Shown here one piece after another: positions 42,725 through 50,048 of a stretch of 64,000 nucleotides of DNA (its first letter is position 1; each line of letters begins with the position of its first letter). The notes under the pieces are model-generated. The model had not been told where the DNA came from. It saw only the letters and a program-made list of their open reading frames with translations, and made no database searches. The DNA comes from Cryobacterium roopkundense (GTDB taxonomy: Bacteria; Actinomycetota; Actinomycetes; Actinomycetales; Microbacteriaceae), in the NCBI RefSeq assembly GCF_014200405.1, contig NZ_JACHBQ010000001.1, forward strand, positions 2,914,001 to 2,978,000, written 5' to 3'. A program made the position numbers and the translations under genes.

Positions 42725-42773
42725 TGATACGAAAGCTTTTTTCAGTCCAGAGTGAGATACAAGGGAGTATTCC

Positions 42774-44120
42774 ATGGCTTTGACGACCGAGCTCGCGCGC
42801 AGCGCCAGCGCCAAACGCAGCGAAGAACGTCGCGTTCTCGCCGGCACGATGGTGGGCACCACCATCGAATGGTACGACTTCTTCATTTACGCGCAGGCCG
42901 CCGGCCTCGTGCTTGCCGGGCTGTTCTTCGCGCCGCTCGCCGGCGAGAACGCGGGCCTGGCCCAGCTGATCGCCTGGGCCTCGCTCGGCATCAGCTTCCT
43001 GTTCCGTCCGCTCGGCGCCATCGTGGCCGGCCACCTCGGTGACCGCCTCGGCCGCAAGGCGATGCTGGTCTTCACTCTCATCATGATGGGCGCGGCCACC
43101 GCCCTCATCGGGCTACTCCCCACCTACGACCAGATTGGCGTCTGGGCGCCGGTGCTGCTCATCCTGCTGCGCATCCTGCAGGGCTTCTCGGCCGGCGGCG
43201 AGTGGGGCGGGGCAGCGCTCATGAGCGTCGAGCACGCCCCCGTCACCAAGCGCGGCTTCTTCGGCGCTTACCCGCAGATCGGCGTTCCGGTCGGCCTCAT
43301 CCTCGCCACCGGCGTGATGATCCTCGTCACCACGTCGATGAGCGAGGAAGCCTTCCTCAGCTGGGGCTGGCGCATCCCATTCCTGGTCTCCGTGCTGCTC
43401 ATCGTGGTCGGCTGGGTCATCCGCCGCGCTGTCGCCGAGAGCCCCGTCTTCAAGGAGATGCAGACCCGCAAGAAGGAGTCCGCCGCCCCGCTCAAGCAGC
43501 TGTTCAAGAACCACAGCCGCCAGGTCGTGCTCACCGCGCTCATCTTCATCGCCAACAACGCGGCCGGCTACATGCTCATCGCCTTCTTCAACTCCTATGC
43601 CACCAAGCCTATCGACGCCGGCGGACTCGGCATGGAGCGCACCCCCGTGCTCATCGCCAGCACCGTCGCGGCGTTCTTCTGGCTCGCGTCGACCATGCTC
43701 GGCGGCATCCTCTCCGACAAGATCGGCCGCGTGCGCACGTTCCAGCTCGGCTACGCCTTCCTGTTCCTCTGGGCGATCCCCATGTTCCTGCTCATCGACA
43801 CCGGCGACATCGTCTGGTACAGCGCCGCGCTCATCATCCTGGCGGCCGGCCTCGGCTTCTCCTACGGCCCGCAGGCGGCCCTCTACGCCGAGATGTTCCC
43901 GGCCCAGGTGCGCTACTCGGGCGTCTCCATCGGCTACGCCCTCGGTGCCATCCTCGGCGGCGCCTTCGCCCCGCTCATCGCCCAGCTGCTGCTCGACAAG
44001 ACCGGGCAGTCAGTCTCCATCGGTGTCTACCTCATGGTGCTCGCCGCGATCTCCTTCGTGGCCGTTAGCCTCGTGAAGGAGACCCGCGGCGCACCGTTGG
44101 GTGTCTCCGCGCACGACTAG
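42774..44120 (+). CDS. MFS transporter, metabolite:H+ symporter (MHS) family, in aromatic cluster
   Basis: A 448-residue transporter with 12 predicted segments. TM1 begins GTTIEWYDFFIYAQAA, the MHS signature. GHLGDRLGRKAML is MFS motif A, and LQGFSAGGEWGGAALMSVEH follows in TM4-5. ATG 42774 has AAGGGAG upstream. A near-perfect palindrome lies in its promoter, and the gene is followed by a GntR gene and the homoprotocatechuate cluster. Uptake of hydroxyphenylacetate or another aromatic acid is therefore likely (inference). A strong hairpin ends the gene. Confidence 0.9.
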   Translation: MALTTELARSASAKRSEERRVLAGTMVGTTIEWYDFFIYAQAAGLVLAGLFFAPLAGENAGLAQLIAWASLGISFLFRPLGAIVAGHLGDRLGRKAMLVFTLIMMGAATALIGLLPTYDQIGVWAPVLLILLRILQGFSAGGEWGGAALMSVEHAPVTKRGFFGAYPQIGVPVGLILATGVMILVTTSMSEEAFLSWGWRIPFLVSVLLIVVGWVIRRAVAESPVFKEMQTRKKESAAPLKQLFKNHSRQVVLTALIFIANNAAGYMLIAFFNSYATKPIDAGGLGMERTPVLIASTVAAFFWLASTMLGGILSDKIGRVRTFQLGYAFLFLWAIPMFLLIDTGDIVWYSAALIILAAGLGFSYGPQAALYAEMFPAQVRYSGVSIGYALGAILGGAFAPLIAQLLLDKTGQSVSIGVYLMVLAAISFVAVSLVKETRGAPLGVSAHD

Positions 44121-44127
44121 CCCCCTG

Positions 44128-44155
44128 GGTCGCCCGGGCTCCGGCCCGGGCGACC
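44128..44155 (+). terminator. Terminator after the MHS transporter
   Basis: A perfect 12-bp stem GGTCGCCCGGGC/GCCCGGGCGACC with TCCG loop begins eight bases after the stop codon. No U tract follows, as for the ribH hairpin. Confidence 0.82.
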
Positions 44156-44195
44156 GCTCGAATATCATGTGAGCTACCGAAAGCGCAGGATTCGA

Positions 44196-44909
44196 ATGCT
44201 CGACCAGACTGAATTTCACACGGATGCCGCGACGCCGGCCAACACCGCAGCATCCGCCCCCGAGCCCCTCAGCAAGGCCATCCTCGCGTACCAGTGGATC
44301 AAGGAACGCATCACGGACGGCAGCTTCAGCCCCGGTTATCGGTTGGTGCTGGGTCAGATCGCCGCGGCGGTCGGTGTGAGCCAGGTGCCCGTGCGCGAGG
44401 CCATCCGACTGCTCGAATCCGAGGGGCTGGTGACCTTCGAACGCAATGTGGGCGCCCAGGTCGCTGTGATCGACGCCGATGAGTACGTGCACACCATGCA
44501 GACCCTCAGCCTCGTGGAGGGACTCGCGACGGCCCTCGCCGCGCCGGCCCTCGCCCCGCACACCCTGCAGCAGGCCCGCGCCATCAACCAGGCGATGGCA
44601 GAATGCCTGCTGGATTTCGACCCGGTGGCATTCACCCGGCTCAATCGGGAGTTTCACACGCTGCTGTTTGAGGCGTGCTCCAACCCGCATCTGCTCGATC
44701 TCGTTGACCGGTACTGGGTGCGGCTCGGCACCATCCGCGAGTCCACGTTCAGCTTCGTGCCCGGGCGCGCGACCGAGTCCGTGGCCGAGCACACGGCCCT
44801 GCTCGACCTGATCGCCTCGGGCGCCGACCCGCTCACCATCGAGATGGCGGCCCGCAATCACCGCCTCGCCACCGTGAACGCGTTCCTGCGCCAGCAGCAC
44901 AGGGCCTGA
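44196..44909 (+). CDS. GntR-family regulator (FCD type), first paralogue
   Basis: A 237-residue regulator. The N-terminal GntR winged helix is at about residues 28-90 (AVGVSQVPVREAIRLLESEGLV). A C-terminal FCD domain binds metal and effector (NREFHTLLFEACSNPHLLDL, ESVAEHTALLDLI). It closely resembles the GntR encoded at 48411, so one arose by duplication within the locus. ATG 44196 has AGGA five bases upstream; GTG 44169 is a less likely start. FCD members commonly sense organic acids, so a ring-cleavage intermediate is a reasonable effector (inference). Confidence 0.9.
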   Translation: MLDQTEFHTDAATPANTAASAPEPLSKAILAYQWIKERITDGSFSPGYRLVLGQIAAAVGVSQVPVREAIRLLESEGLVTFERNVGAQVAVIDADEYVHTMQTLSLVEGLATALAAPALAPHTLQQARAINQAMAECLLDFDPVAFTRLNREFHTLLFEACSNPHLLDLVDRYWVRLGTIRESTFSFVPGRATESVAEHTALLDLIASGADPLTIEMAARNHRLATVNAFLRQQHRA

Positions 44910-44944
44910 CCCGCTCCCTGGCGCACCTCTCGGCCCCCGCCGTG

Positions 44945-45034
44945 CATAACTCCTGCAGATTGTGAGACGGCCACAAATCAGCCTCGGAATCACGCGGAAG
45001 GTCGGCCGCTCCGTGACGGTGTGCAGGAGTTGTG
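44945..45034. repeat. Family A intergenic palindromic element, copy A5 (inverted)
   Basis: 90 bp from CATAACTCCTGCAGATT to GTGCAGGAGTTGTG, core CTCGGAATCACGCGG in the reverse orientation. It lies 35 bp after the GntR stop and just upstream of the CatE promoter. Confidence 0.9.
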
Positions 45035-45065
45035 CACGCGGTCGGCCGGGGACGTCGATAATTAC

Positions 45066-45110
45066 TTGAAGCTACAAGCAATTGCCTGTATGGTTGAAGC
45101 TACAAGCAAT
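45066..45110 (+). promoter_or_regulatory. Promoter with duplicated 17-bp operator upstream of the CatE-like gene
   Basis: TTGAAGCTACAAGCAAT occurs at 45066-45082 and, identically, at 45094-45110. The first copy starts with a -35-like TTGAAG. TATGGT, 17 bp further on (45089-45094), is a plausible -10, so the second copy covers the transcription start. Each copy contains an imperfect dyad TTGAAGCTACAA. The arrangement looks like tight repression, perhaps by a MarR-type regulator. Confidence 0.7.
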
Positions 45111-45134
45111 GCCGACCTCCGACAGGGAGCACCC

Positions 45135-46049
45135 ATGACCAACGCGACCGACGAGCGCATCCTCAACGCCAGCACTTCGATGGGGGCGGTCACCCTGCGG
45201 GTCGGCGACCTGAGCGGCATGTCGGACTACTACTCGCGTGCGTTCGCCCTGGAGCCACTCGAGGAGCGCAGCCGCGGCCGCGAGGTGCACCGCGTGCTCG
45301 GCCGCGGGCTGACCCCTCTCGTGCGGCTCGTACACACCCCGAACCTTCCCGGCGTCGACCCGCGCCAGGCGGGCCTGTTCCACACTGCTTTCCTGTTCGA
45401 GACCCCCGCCAGCCTCGCCACGACCGTTTACCGTGCGGCACAAGACCCGCGCAGTGTGTTCATCGGCTCCAGCGACCACCTCGTGAGCGAGGCCTTCTAC
45501 TTCACCGATCCCGAGGGCAACGGCGTCGAGCTGTACACCGACCGGGACCGCTCGGAGTGGGTGCGCCAGGGCAACGAGATCCAGATGGCCACGAACTACC
45601 TCGACCCGCAGGCGTACCTCCAGCGCCACCTCAACCCAGACACAGCGGATGCCGCACCGTCGATGGCAGGAACCGTGGGGCACGTACACCTCCAGGTAGG
45701 CGACATCGAGACGGCGCGCGCGTTCTACGTCGAGGCGCTGGGGTTCGAAGCCACCCAGACCCGCTATACCGGCGGACTCTTCGCCTCGGCCGGCGGCTAC
45801 CACCACCACGTGGCGATGAACGTCTGGAACAGCCGCGGTGCGGGGCCGCGTGCCGCCAGCCTCGGCCTCGCCGATGTGGCGGTCACCGTGCCCGACGTCG
45901 CGGACCTCGAGTCCCTGAAGACGCGACTGCAGGCGCGTTCGATCCAGTTCGGCAGCGACGGCCATTCCGTCACGGTCGCTGACCCGTGGGGCACTCAGGT
46001 CACCGTCGCGCTCCCCGACCTCTCGACCGAGGAGTTGATCGCCCGATGA
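45135..46049 (+). CDS. CatE/MhqO-like two-domain ring-cleavage dioxygenase (VOC superfamily)
   Basis: A 304-residue protein of two vicinal-oxygen-chelate modules (about 10-130 and 165-290). The candidate metal ligands are His in LFHTAFLFE and Glu in DPEGNGVELYTDRDR in the first half, and His in GHVHLQVGD and Glu near the C-terminus in the second. The pattern resembles Bacillus CatE and MhqO, Fe(II) extradiol dioxygenases for catechols or hydroquinones. ATG 45135 has AGGGAG upstream; in-frame codons further up lie in the promoter. Coupled by ATGA to a broken MhqD-like hydrolase. The natural substrate is unknown. Confidence 0.82.
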   Translation: MTNATDERILNASTSMGAVTLRVGDLSGMSDYYSRAFALEPLEERSRGREVHRVLGRGLTPLVRLVHTPNLPGVDPRQAGLFHTAFLFETPASLATTVYRAAQDPRSVFIGSSDHLVSEAFYFTDPEGNGVELYTDRDRSEWVRQGNEIQMATNYLDPQAYLQRHLNPDTADAAPSMAGTVGHVHLQVGDIETARAFYVEALGFEATQTRYTGGLFASAGGYHHHVAMNVWNSRGAGPRAASLGLADVAVTVPDVADLESLKTRLQARSIQFGSDGHSVTVADPWGTQVTVALPDLSTEELIAR

Positions 46050-46734
46050 CCGTCCCGCTGCGAGACGTGCGCTCTGGTGGGTGGCCCGAGAACAACGCGG
46101 TCCCCGCTGTCGCGCTGCTGCTGCACGGTTTCGGTTCCACCGAGCATGACCTGACTGGACTCGCGCCGGCACTTGGACTCGCGCCGGCACTTGGCCTCGC
46201 CCGGCACCCGGGCTCGCCCTGCCCTGGGCCTCCCTGCGCGCGCCGGTCGACGTCGGCAACGGCGGCGCAGCATGGTTCTCGATCACGACTCCCGGAAACC
46301 CCGACGCTCAACCGGTCGTCGAGGCGACAGCCGCAATCTGGGCTTGGGTCGACGCGCACGTCCACGCCGGCACCCGAGTGATTCCGATCGGTTTCTCGCA
46401 GGGCGGCCTGATGGCAAGCCAGCTGCTGCGAACCCGGCCCGAGCGAGTGCTCGCCACTGTCGTACTCGGCGGATTCGTGCTGGGCGCGCCGCAGCCGGGC
46501 GACCCGGCACTCGCCGTGAGCCGTCCGCCCGTTTTCTGGGGACGCGGCGCGGAGGATCACGTGATCGCGGAGGCGGCGATCGACCGCACCGGCGCCTACC
46601 TGCCAGAGCACTCCACACTCGCCGAGCGGGTGTATCCCGGCCTGGCGCACGGAATAAGCGAGGCGGAGATTGGGGACGTACGAGCCTTTCTGGCGACCCA
46701 CGCCGCCCACGCCGAACGGCAACTCGCCACCTGA
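46046..46734 (+). pseudogene. Frameshifted alpha/beta hydrolase (MhqD/phospholipase-carboxylesterase type)
   Basis: The first 50 codons (MTVPLRDVRSGG, LLLHGFGSTEHDLTGLAPAL) are a normal hydrolase start coupled by ATGA to the dioxygenase. The frame then hits the unit GGACTCGCGCCGGCACTT, present twice (46157-46174, 46175-46192). A third, degenerate copy from 46193 is one base shorter, which shifts the frame. The true continuation is in another frame: LPWASLRAPVDVGNGGAAWF, IPIGFSQGGLMASQLL (nucleophile Ser) and GLAHGIS (His), ending at 46734. As sequenced the product is truncated. Confidence 0.85.
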
Positions 46735-46760
46735 CCCCCGCTGATGCCGGCGCAGTCACG

Positions 46761-46844
46761 CCCCAAACCGGCCAGCGCTGCGCTCCCGCGCGCTCCACAC
46801 CTGCTCGGGCGGCTGGTATTACAGCGGCCCGCGCCGGTTTGGGG
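46761..46844. repeat. Long inverted repeat between hydrolase remnant and FAH-RraA gene
   Basis: CCCCAAACCGGC (46761-46772) and GCCGGTTTGGGG (46833-46844) are perfect 12-bp arms, 60 bp apart, with GGCGCA close outside both. It resembles families A and B in size and layout but has different ends; single copy in this window. It may terminate transcription. Confidence 0.65.
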
Positions 46845-46911
46845 TGCGCCGACGTGTCCGCACCCTCCCACCGGCGGCGCAGCCGAGGAAACCGGGCATC
46901 GACAGCAGCCC

Positions 46912-46939
46912 GCAGATCGTATATGGTTTCCTATATAAC
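46912..46939. promoter_or_regulatory. Candidate operator upstream of the FAH-RraA gene
   Basis: GCAGATCGTATATGGTTTCC followed by TATATAAC. The first half matches the operator upstream of the MHS transporter (GCAGATNNTATAT). TATATGG and CCTATATA form an imperfect dyad. It lies 24 bp before the gene start, in a short AT-rich stretch. Confidence 0.5.
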
Positions 46940-46962
46940 CCGCAGTGCTGCGAGAGGACGCC

Positions 46963-48426
46963 ATGACAGACGAACCGTATCCGTTCATCGGACGGCCCGG
47001 CAAAGTGATTGCCGTGCACATCAACTACCCGTCCCGGGCGGCCCAGCGCGGACGCACTCCCGAGCAGCCGTCCTACTTTCTGAAGCCAGGCTCGAGCGTC
47101 TCCTCCACCGGCACCGCCATCGTGCGTCCAAAGGGCAGCGAACTCCTCGCTTTCGAGGGTGAGATCGCGCTGATCATCGGGCGTCGCGTGCGCGGTATCC
47201 GTCCCGAAGACGGCTGGGCAGCTGTCTCCGGCGTCACCGCCGCGAACGACTTCGGCGTCTACGACTTGCGCTACGCCGATAAGGGCTCTAACCTCCGGTC
47301 CAAGGGCGGCGACGGCTTCACCCCGCTCGGCCCGAACGTGCTCCCGGCCGAGTCCGTCGACCCGGCCGCCCTGCGCGTGCGCACCTGGGTGAATGGCGAA
47401 CTCGTGCAGAACGACACGACCGCCGACCTGCTCTTCCCGTTCGGTCGTCTGGTGGCCGATCTCGCCCAGCTCATCACACTCGAACGCGGCGACGTGATCC
47501 TCACGGGAACGCCCGCCGGGGCATCCGTTGTCTCGCCCGGCGACACCGTGGAGGTTGAGGTGGACGCACCCACTGCGCCCGGCGCGCCCACCAGCGGCCG
47601 GCTGGTCACCCCGGTCATCGAGGGCCGCTTCGAGCTCGGCGACTTCGGCGCCCGCCCGCAGGTCGACGACCACCAGCGCGCAGAGGCGTGGGGCTCCGCG
47701 GAGGCCGCCGGACTGGCAACTCCCCCAGCCTTCGAACTCACGGAGGAGCTGACCGGGCGCATCAACAGCGTGGGAACGGCGACCCTGAGCGCCCAGCTGC
47801 GCAAGCGCGGCTTCAACGCGATGAGCATCGACGGGCTGCGGCCGATGCATGCCGACAAGCGCATGGTGGGCCGGGCCCGCACGCTGCGCTTCATCCCGGC
47901 CCGAGAAGACCTCTTCACGAGCCACGGCGGCGGCTACAACGCGCAGAAACGCGCGTTCGACGGCCTCAACCCCGGCGATGTGCTCGTGATCGAGGCCCGC
48001 GGCGAGACCGGCACCGGCACTGTCGGTGACATCCTCGCCCTGCGCGCCCAGGTGCGCGGCGCGGCCGGAATCGTGACCGATGGCGGGGTGCGCGACAGCG
48101 CCGCCGTCGCCGCGCTCGGCCTCCCCACCTACCACGCCGGCGCCCACCCGGCGGTGCTCGGCCGCTGCCACGTGCCGTGGGACGTGGACCTCACCATCAC
48201 CTGCGGCGGCGCGGCCGTGCAACCCGGCGACGTGGTGATCGGCGACGCCGACGGCGTGCTGGTCATTCCCCCGCACCTGGTCGAATCCGTGGTCACCGAC
48301 GCGATCGAGCAGGAGCGTGAGGAGACGTTCATCGCCGAGCGCGTCGCCGCCGGCGACGGCGTCGACGGTCTCTACCCGATGAACGCCGAGTGGAAGGCGC
48401 GGTACAGCGTGTGGCTGCTCCGCTGA
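46963..48426 (+). CDS. Fusion of fumarylacetoacetate-hydrolase (HpaG-like) and RraA-like aldolase domains
   Basis: A 487-residue two-domain enzyme. Residues about 1-205 are an FAH domain (GSELLAFEGEIALIIGR with metal-binding acidic residues, GVTAANDFGVYDLRY, ILTGTPAGASVVSPGD), like HpaG, which decarboxylates and isomerises the OPET intermediate of homoprotocatechuate breakdown. Residues about 260-470 are an RraA/HMG-aldolase-like domain (PGDVLVIEARG, VTDGGVRDSAAVAALGLP with the Arg-Asp pair, VVIGDADGVLVIPPH). Such domains can cleave 4-hydroxy-2-oxoacids or decarboxylate oxaloacetate. ATG 46963 has GAGAGGA upstream. It overlaps the following GntR gene. Confidence 0.87.
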   Translation: MTDEPYPFIGRPGKVIAVHINYPSRAAQRGRTPEQPSYFLKPGSSVSSTGTAIVRPKGSELLAFEGEIALIIGRRVRGIRPEDGWAAVSGVTAANDFGVYDLRYADKGSNLRSKGGDGFTPLGPNVLPAESVDPAALRVRTWVNGELVQNDTTADLLFPFGRLVADLAQLITLERGDVILTGTPAGASVVSPGDTVEVEVDAPTAPGAPTSGRLVTPVIEGRFELGDFGARPQVDDHQRAEAWGSAEAAGLATPPAFELTEELTGRINSVGTATLSAQLRKRGFNAMSIDGLRPMHADKRMVGRARTLRFIPAREDLFTSHGGGYNAQKRAFDGLNPGDVLVIEARGETGTGTVGDILALRAQVRGAAGIVTDGGVRDSAAVAALGLPTYHAGAHPAVLGRCHVPWDVDLTITCGGAAVQPGDVVIGDADGVLVIPPHLVESVVTDAIEQEREETFIAERVAAGDGVDGLYPMNAEWKARYSVWLLR

Positions 48427-49097
48427 CATCGCCCGCGCCCACTGTCGGCAAGGCGCAGCTCGCCTACGACTGGCTCAAGACCCGCATCAACGACGGCACG
48501 TTCGGGCCCGGCTACCGCCTCGTACTCGACCAGATCGCCCGCGACATCTCCATGAGCCCCGTGCCGGTGCGTGAGGCCATCCGCCGCCTTGAGGCTGAGG
48601 GCCTCGTGACGTTCGCCCGCAACGTGGGCGCCCAGGTCGCCATGCTCGACCCCACCGAGTACGAATACACCATGCAGACCCTGGGCCTCGTGGAGGGCGC
48701 CGCCACCGCGCTCTCGGCTCCGACACTCCCAGCGGATGCCCTCGACCGGGCCCGCCAGATCAACGCCGACATGGCCGAGACTCTCACGCACTTCGACCCG
48801 GCGCGGTTCACCGCCCTCAACCGCGACTTCCACTCCGTGCTCTACAGCACATGCCCCAACCCGCATATTCTCGACCTCGTTCACCGGGGCTGGAACCGGC
48901 TCTCCGTTCTGCGCGAGTCGACGTTCGGCTTCGTGCCCGGCCGCGCCGCCGAATCTGTGGCCGAACACACTCACCTGCTCGACCTGATCGAGGGCAAGGC
49001 CGCCTCGATCGAGATCGAGCTCGCCGCCCGCAACCACCGACTCGCTACCCTCGAGGCATTCCTTGCCTCCCGCACCACTCGTCCGGAAGGAAAATAA
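48411..49097 (+). CDS. GntR-family regulator (FCD type), second paralogue
   Basis: A 228-residue regulator nearly colinear with the GntR encoded at 44196. It has a winged helix (SPVPVREAIRRLEAEGLVTF) and an FCD domain with metal-ligand stretches NRDFHSVLYSTCPNPHILDL and ESVAEHTHLLDLIEG. The GTG start 48411 lies inside the end of the FAH-RraA gene; GTG 48390 is an alternative. Stop and next start abut (TAA then ATG 49098), so it is embedded in the catabolic operon, a layout typical of autoregulated pathway repressors. Confidence 0.9.
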   Translation: MAAPLTSPAPTVGKAQLAYDWLKTRINDGTFGPGYRLVLDQIARDISMSPVPVREAIRRLEAEGLVTFARNVGAQVAMLDPTEYEYTMQTLGLVEGAATALSAPTLPADALDRARQINADMAETLTHFDPARFTALNRDFHSVLYSTCPNPHILDLVHRGWNRLSVLRESTFGFVPGRAAESVAEHTHLLDLIEGKAASIEIELAARNHRLATLEAFLASRTTRPEGK

Positions 49098-50048
49098 ATG
49101 AAGTTCCGCAGCAACCCGAGCCAGATCCGCGGCTCCATCGCCGCCCTCATGACGCCGTTCACCGCCGGTGGTGCAGTCGACCACGCCGGCCTGACCAACC
49201 TCGTGAACTGGCAGATCGCATCCGGTTCACACGGCATCTCGATCGGCGGGTCGACGGGGGAACCGAGCTCGCAGACCATCGCGGAGCGCGCCGAGGCGAT
49301 CCGCACTGTGTCCGCCGCCATCAACGAACGGGTGCACTTCATGGCCGGCACCGGATCCGCCAAGCTCGACGAGACCCTCGAGCTCACCGCCGCCGGCCGC
49401 GACGCCGGCATCGACGCGGCGCTGATCATCACGCCGTACTACGCCCGCCCCACCCAAGAGGCGCTCTACGTGTGGTACAAAACGGTGTGCGAGGAGTTTC
49501 CCGACCTGCCGATCGTGGCGTATAACGTGCCGAGCCGCACCGCCGTGGACATCGCTCCGGAGACCGTGTACCGCCTCTTCCGCGACTTCGACAACTTCGT
49601 GGGCGTTAAGGAAACCACGAAGGACTTCGAGCACTTCTCCCGCGTGCTTCACCTCTGCGGGCCCGAGCTGCTGGTGTGGAGCGGCCTCGAGCTGCTCTGC
49701 CTGCCGCTGATGGCCCTCGGCGGCGCCGGCTTCGTGAGTGCCACGAGCAACATCGCCCCTGCCGCCTCAGCCCAGATGTTCGAGGCCTGGGAGTCGGGCG
49801 ACTTCGCCACCGCGCGCCGGATCCACTACGGCCTGCACCCTCTCGTCGACCTGTTGTTCGTGGAGACCAACCCCGCTCCCGGAAAGTGGGTGATGCAGCA
49901 GCGCGGCCTCATCGAGTCCGCGTTCGTGCGCCCGCCGCTCATCGAGCCGACCCCCGGCGGCATCGCGAAGATGCGCATCCTGATGGACGCCGGCTCCGAG
50001 TTCCTCACGTCCACCGCCGGCTTCACCCTCGCCGGAGCGGCCAAGTGA
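49098..50048 (+). CDS. DapA-family class I lyase/aldolase in the homoprotocatechuate operon
   Basis: A 316-residue member of the dihydrodipicolinate synthase/N-acetylneuraminate lyase family. These enzymes form a Schiff base between pyruvate and Lys. The Lys is in VGVKETTKD (about residue 169), the Tyr in PIVAYNVPSRT, and GGSTGEPSS replaces the usual GTTGE carboxylate loop. It lies between the GntR and HpaE genes. No lysine-pathway neighbour is present and no HpaI is found, so it may catalyse the retro-aldol step giving pyruvate plus succinate semialdehyde (inference). AGGAAAA precedes ATG 49098. Confidence 0.85.
   Translation: MKFRSNPSQIRGSIAALMTPFTAGGAVDHAGLTNLVNWQIASGSHGISIGGSTGEPSSQTIAERAEAIRTVSAAINERVHFMAGTGSAKLDETLELTAAGRDAGIDAALIITPYYARPTQEALYVWYKTVCEEFPDLPIVAYNVPSRTAVDIAPETVYRLFRDFDNFVGVKETTKDFEHFSRVLHLCGPELLVWSGLELLCLPLMALGGAGFVSATSNIAPAASAQMFEAWESGDFATARRIHYGLHPLVDLLFVETNPAPGKWVMQQRGLIESAFVRPPLIEPTPGGIAKMRILMDAGSEFLTSTAGFTLAGAAK

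Noticed and set aside
49098..50048. Lysine-biosynthetic dihydrodipicolinate synthase (dapA)
   Set aside because: The gene is embedded in the homoprotocatechuate operon, no other lysine gene is near, and the carboxylate loop reads GGSTGE instead of GTTGE, pointing to a different lyase.
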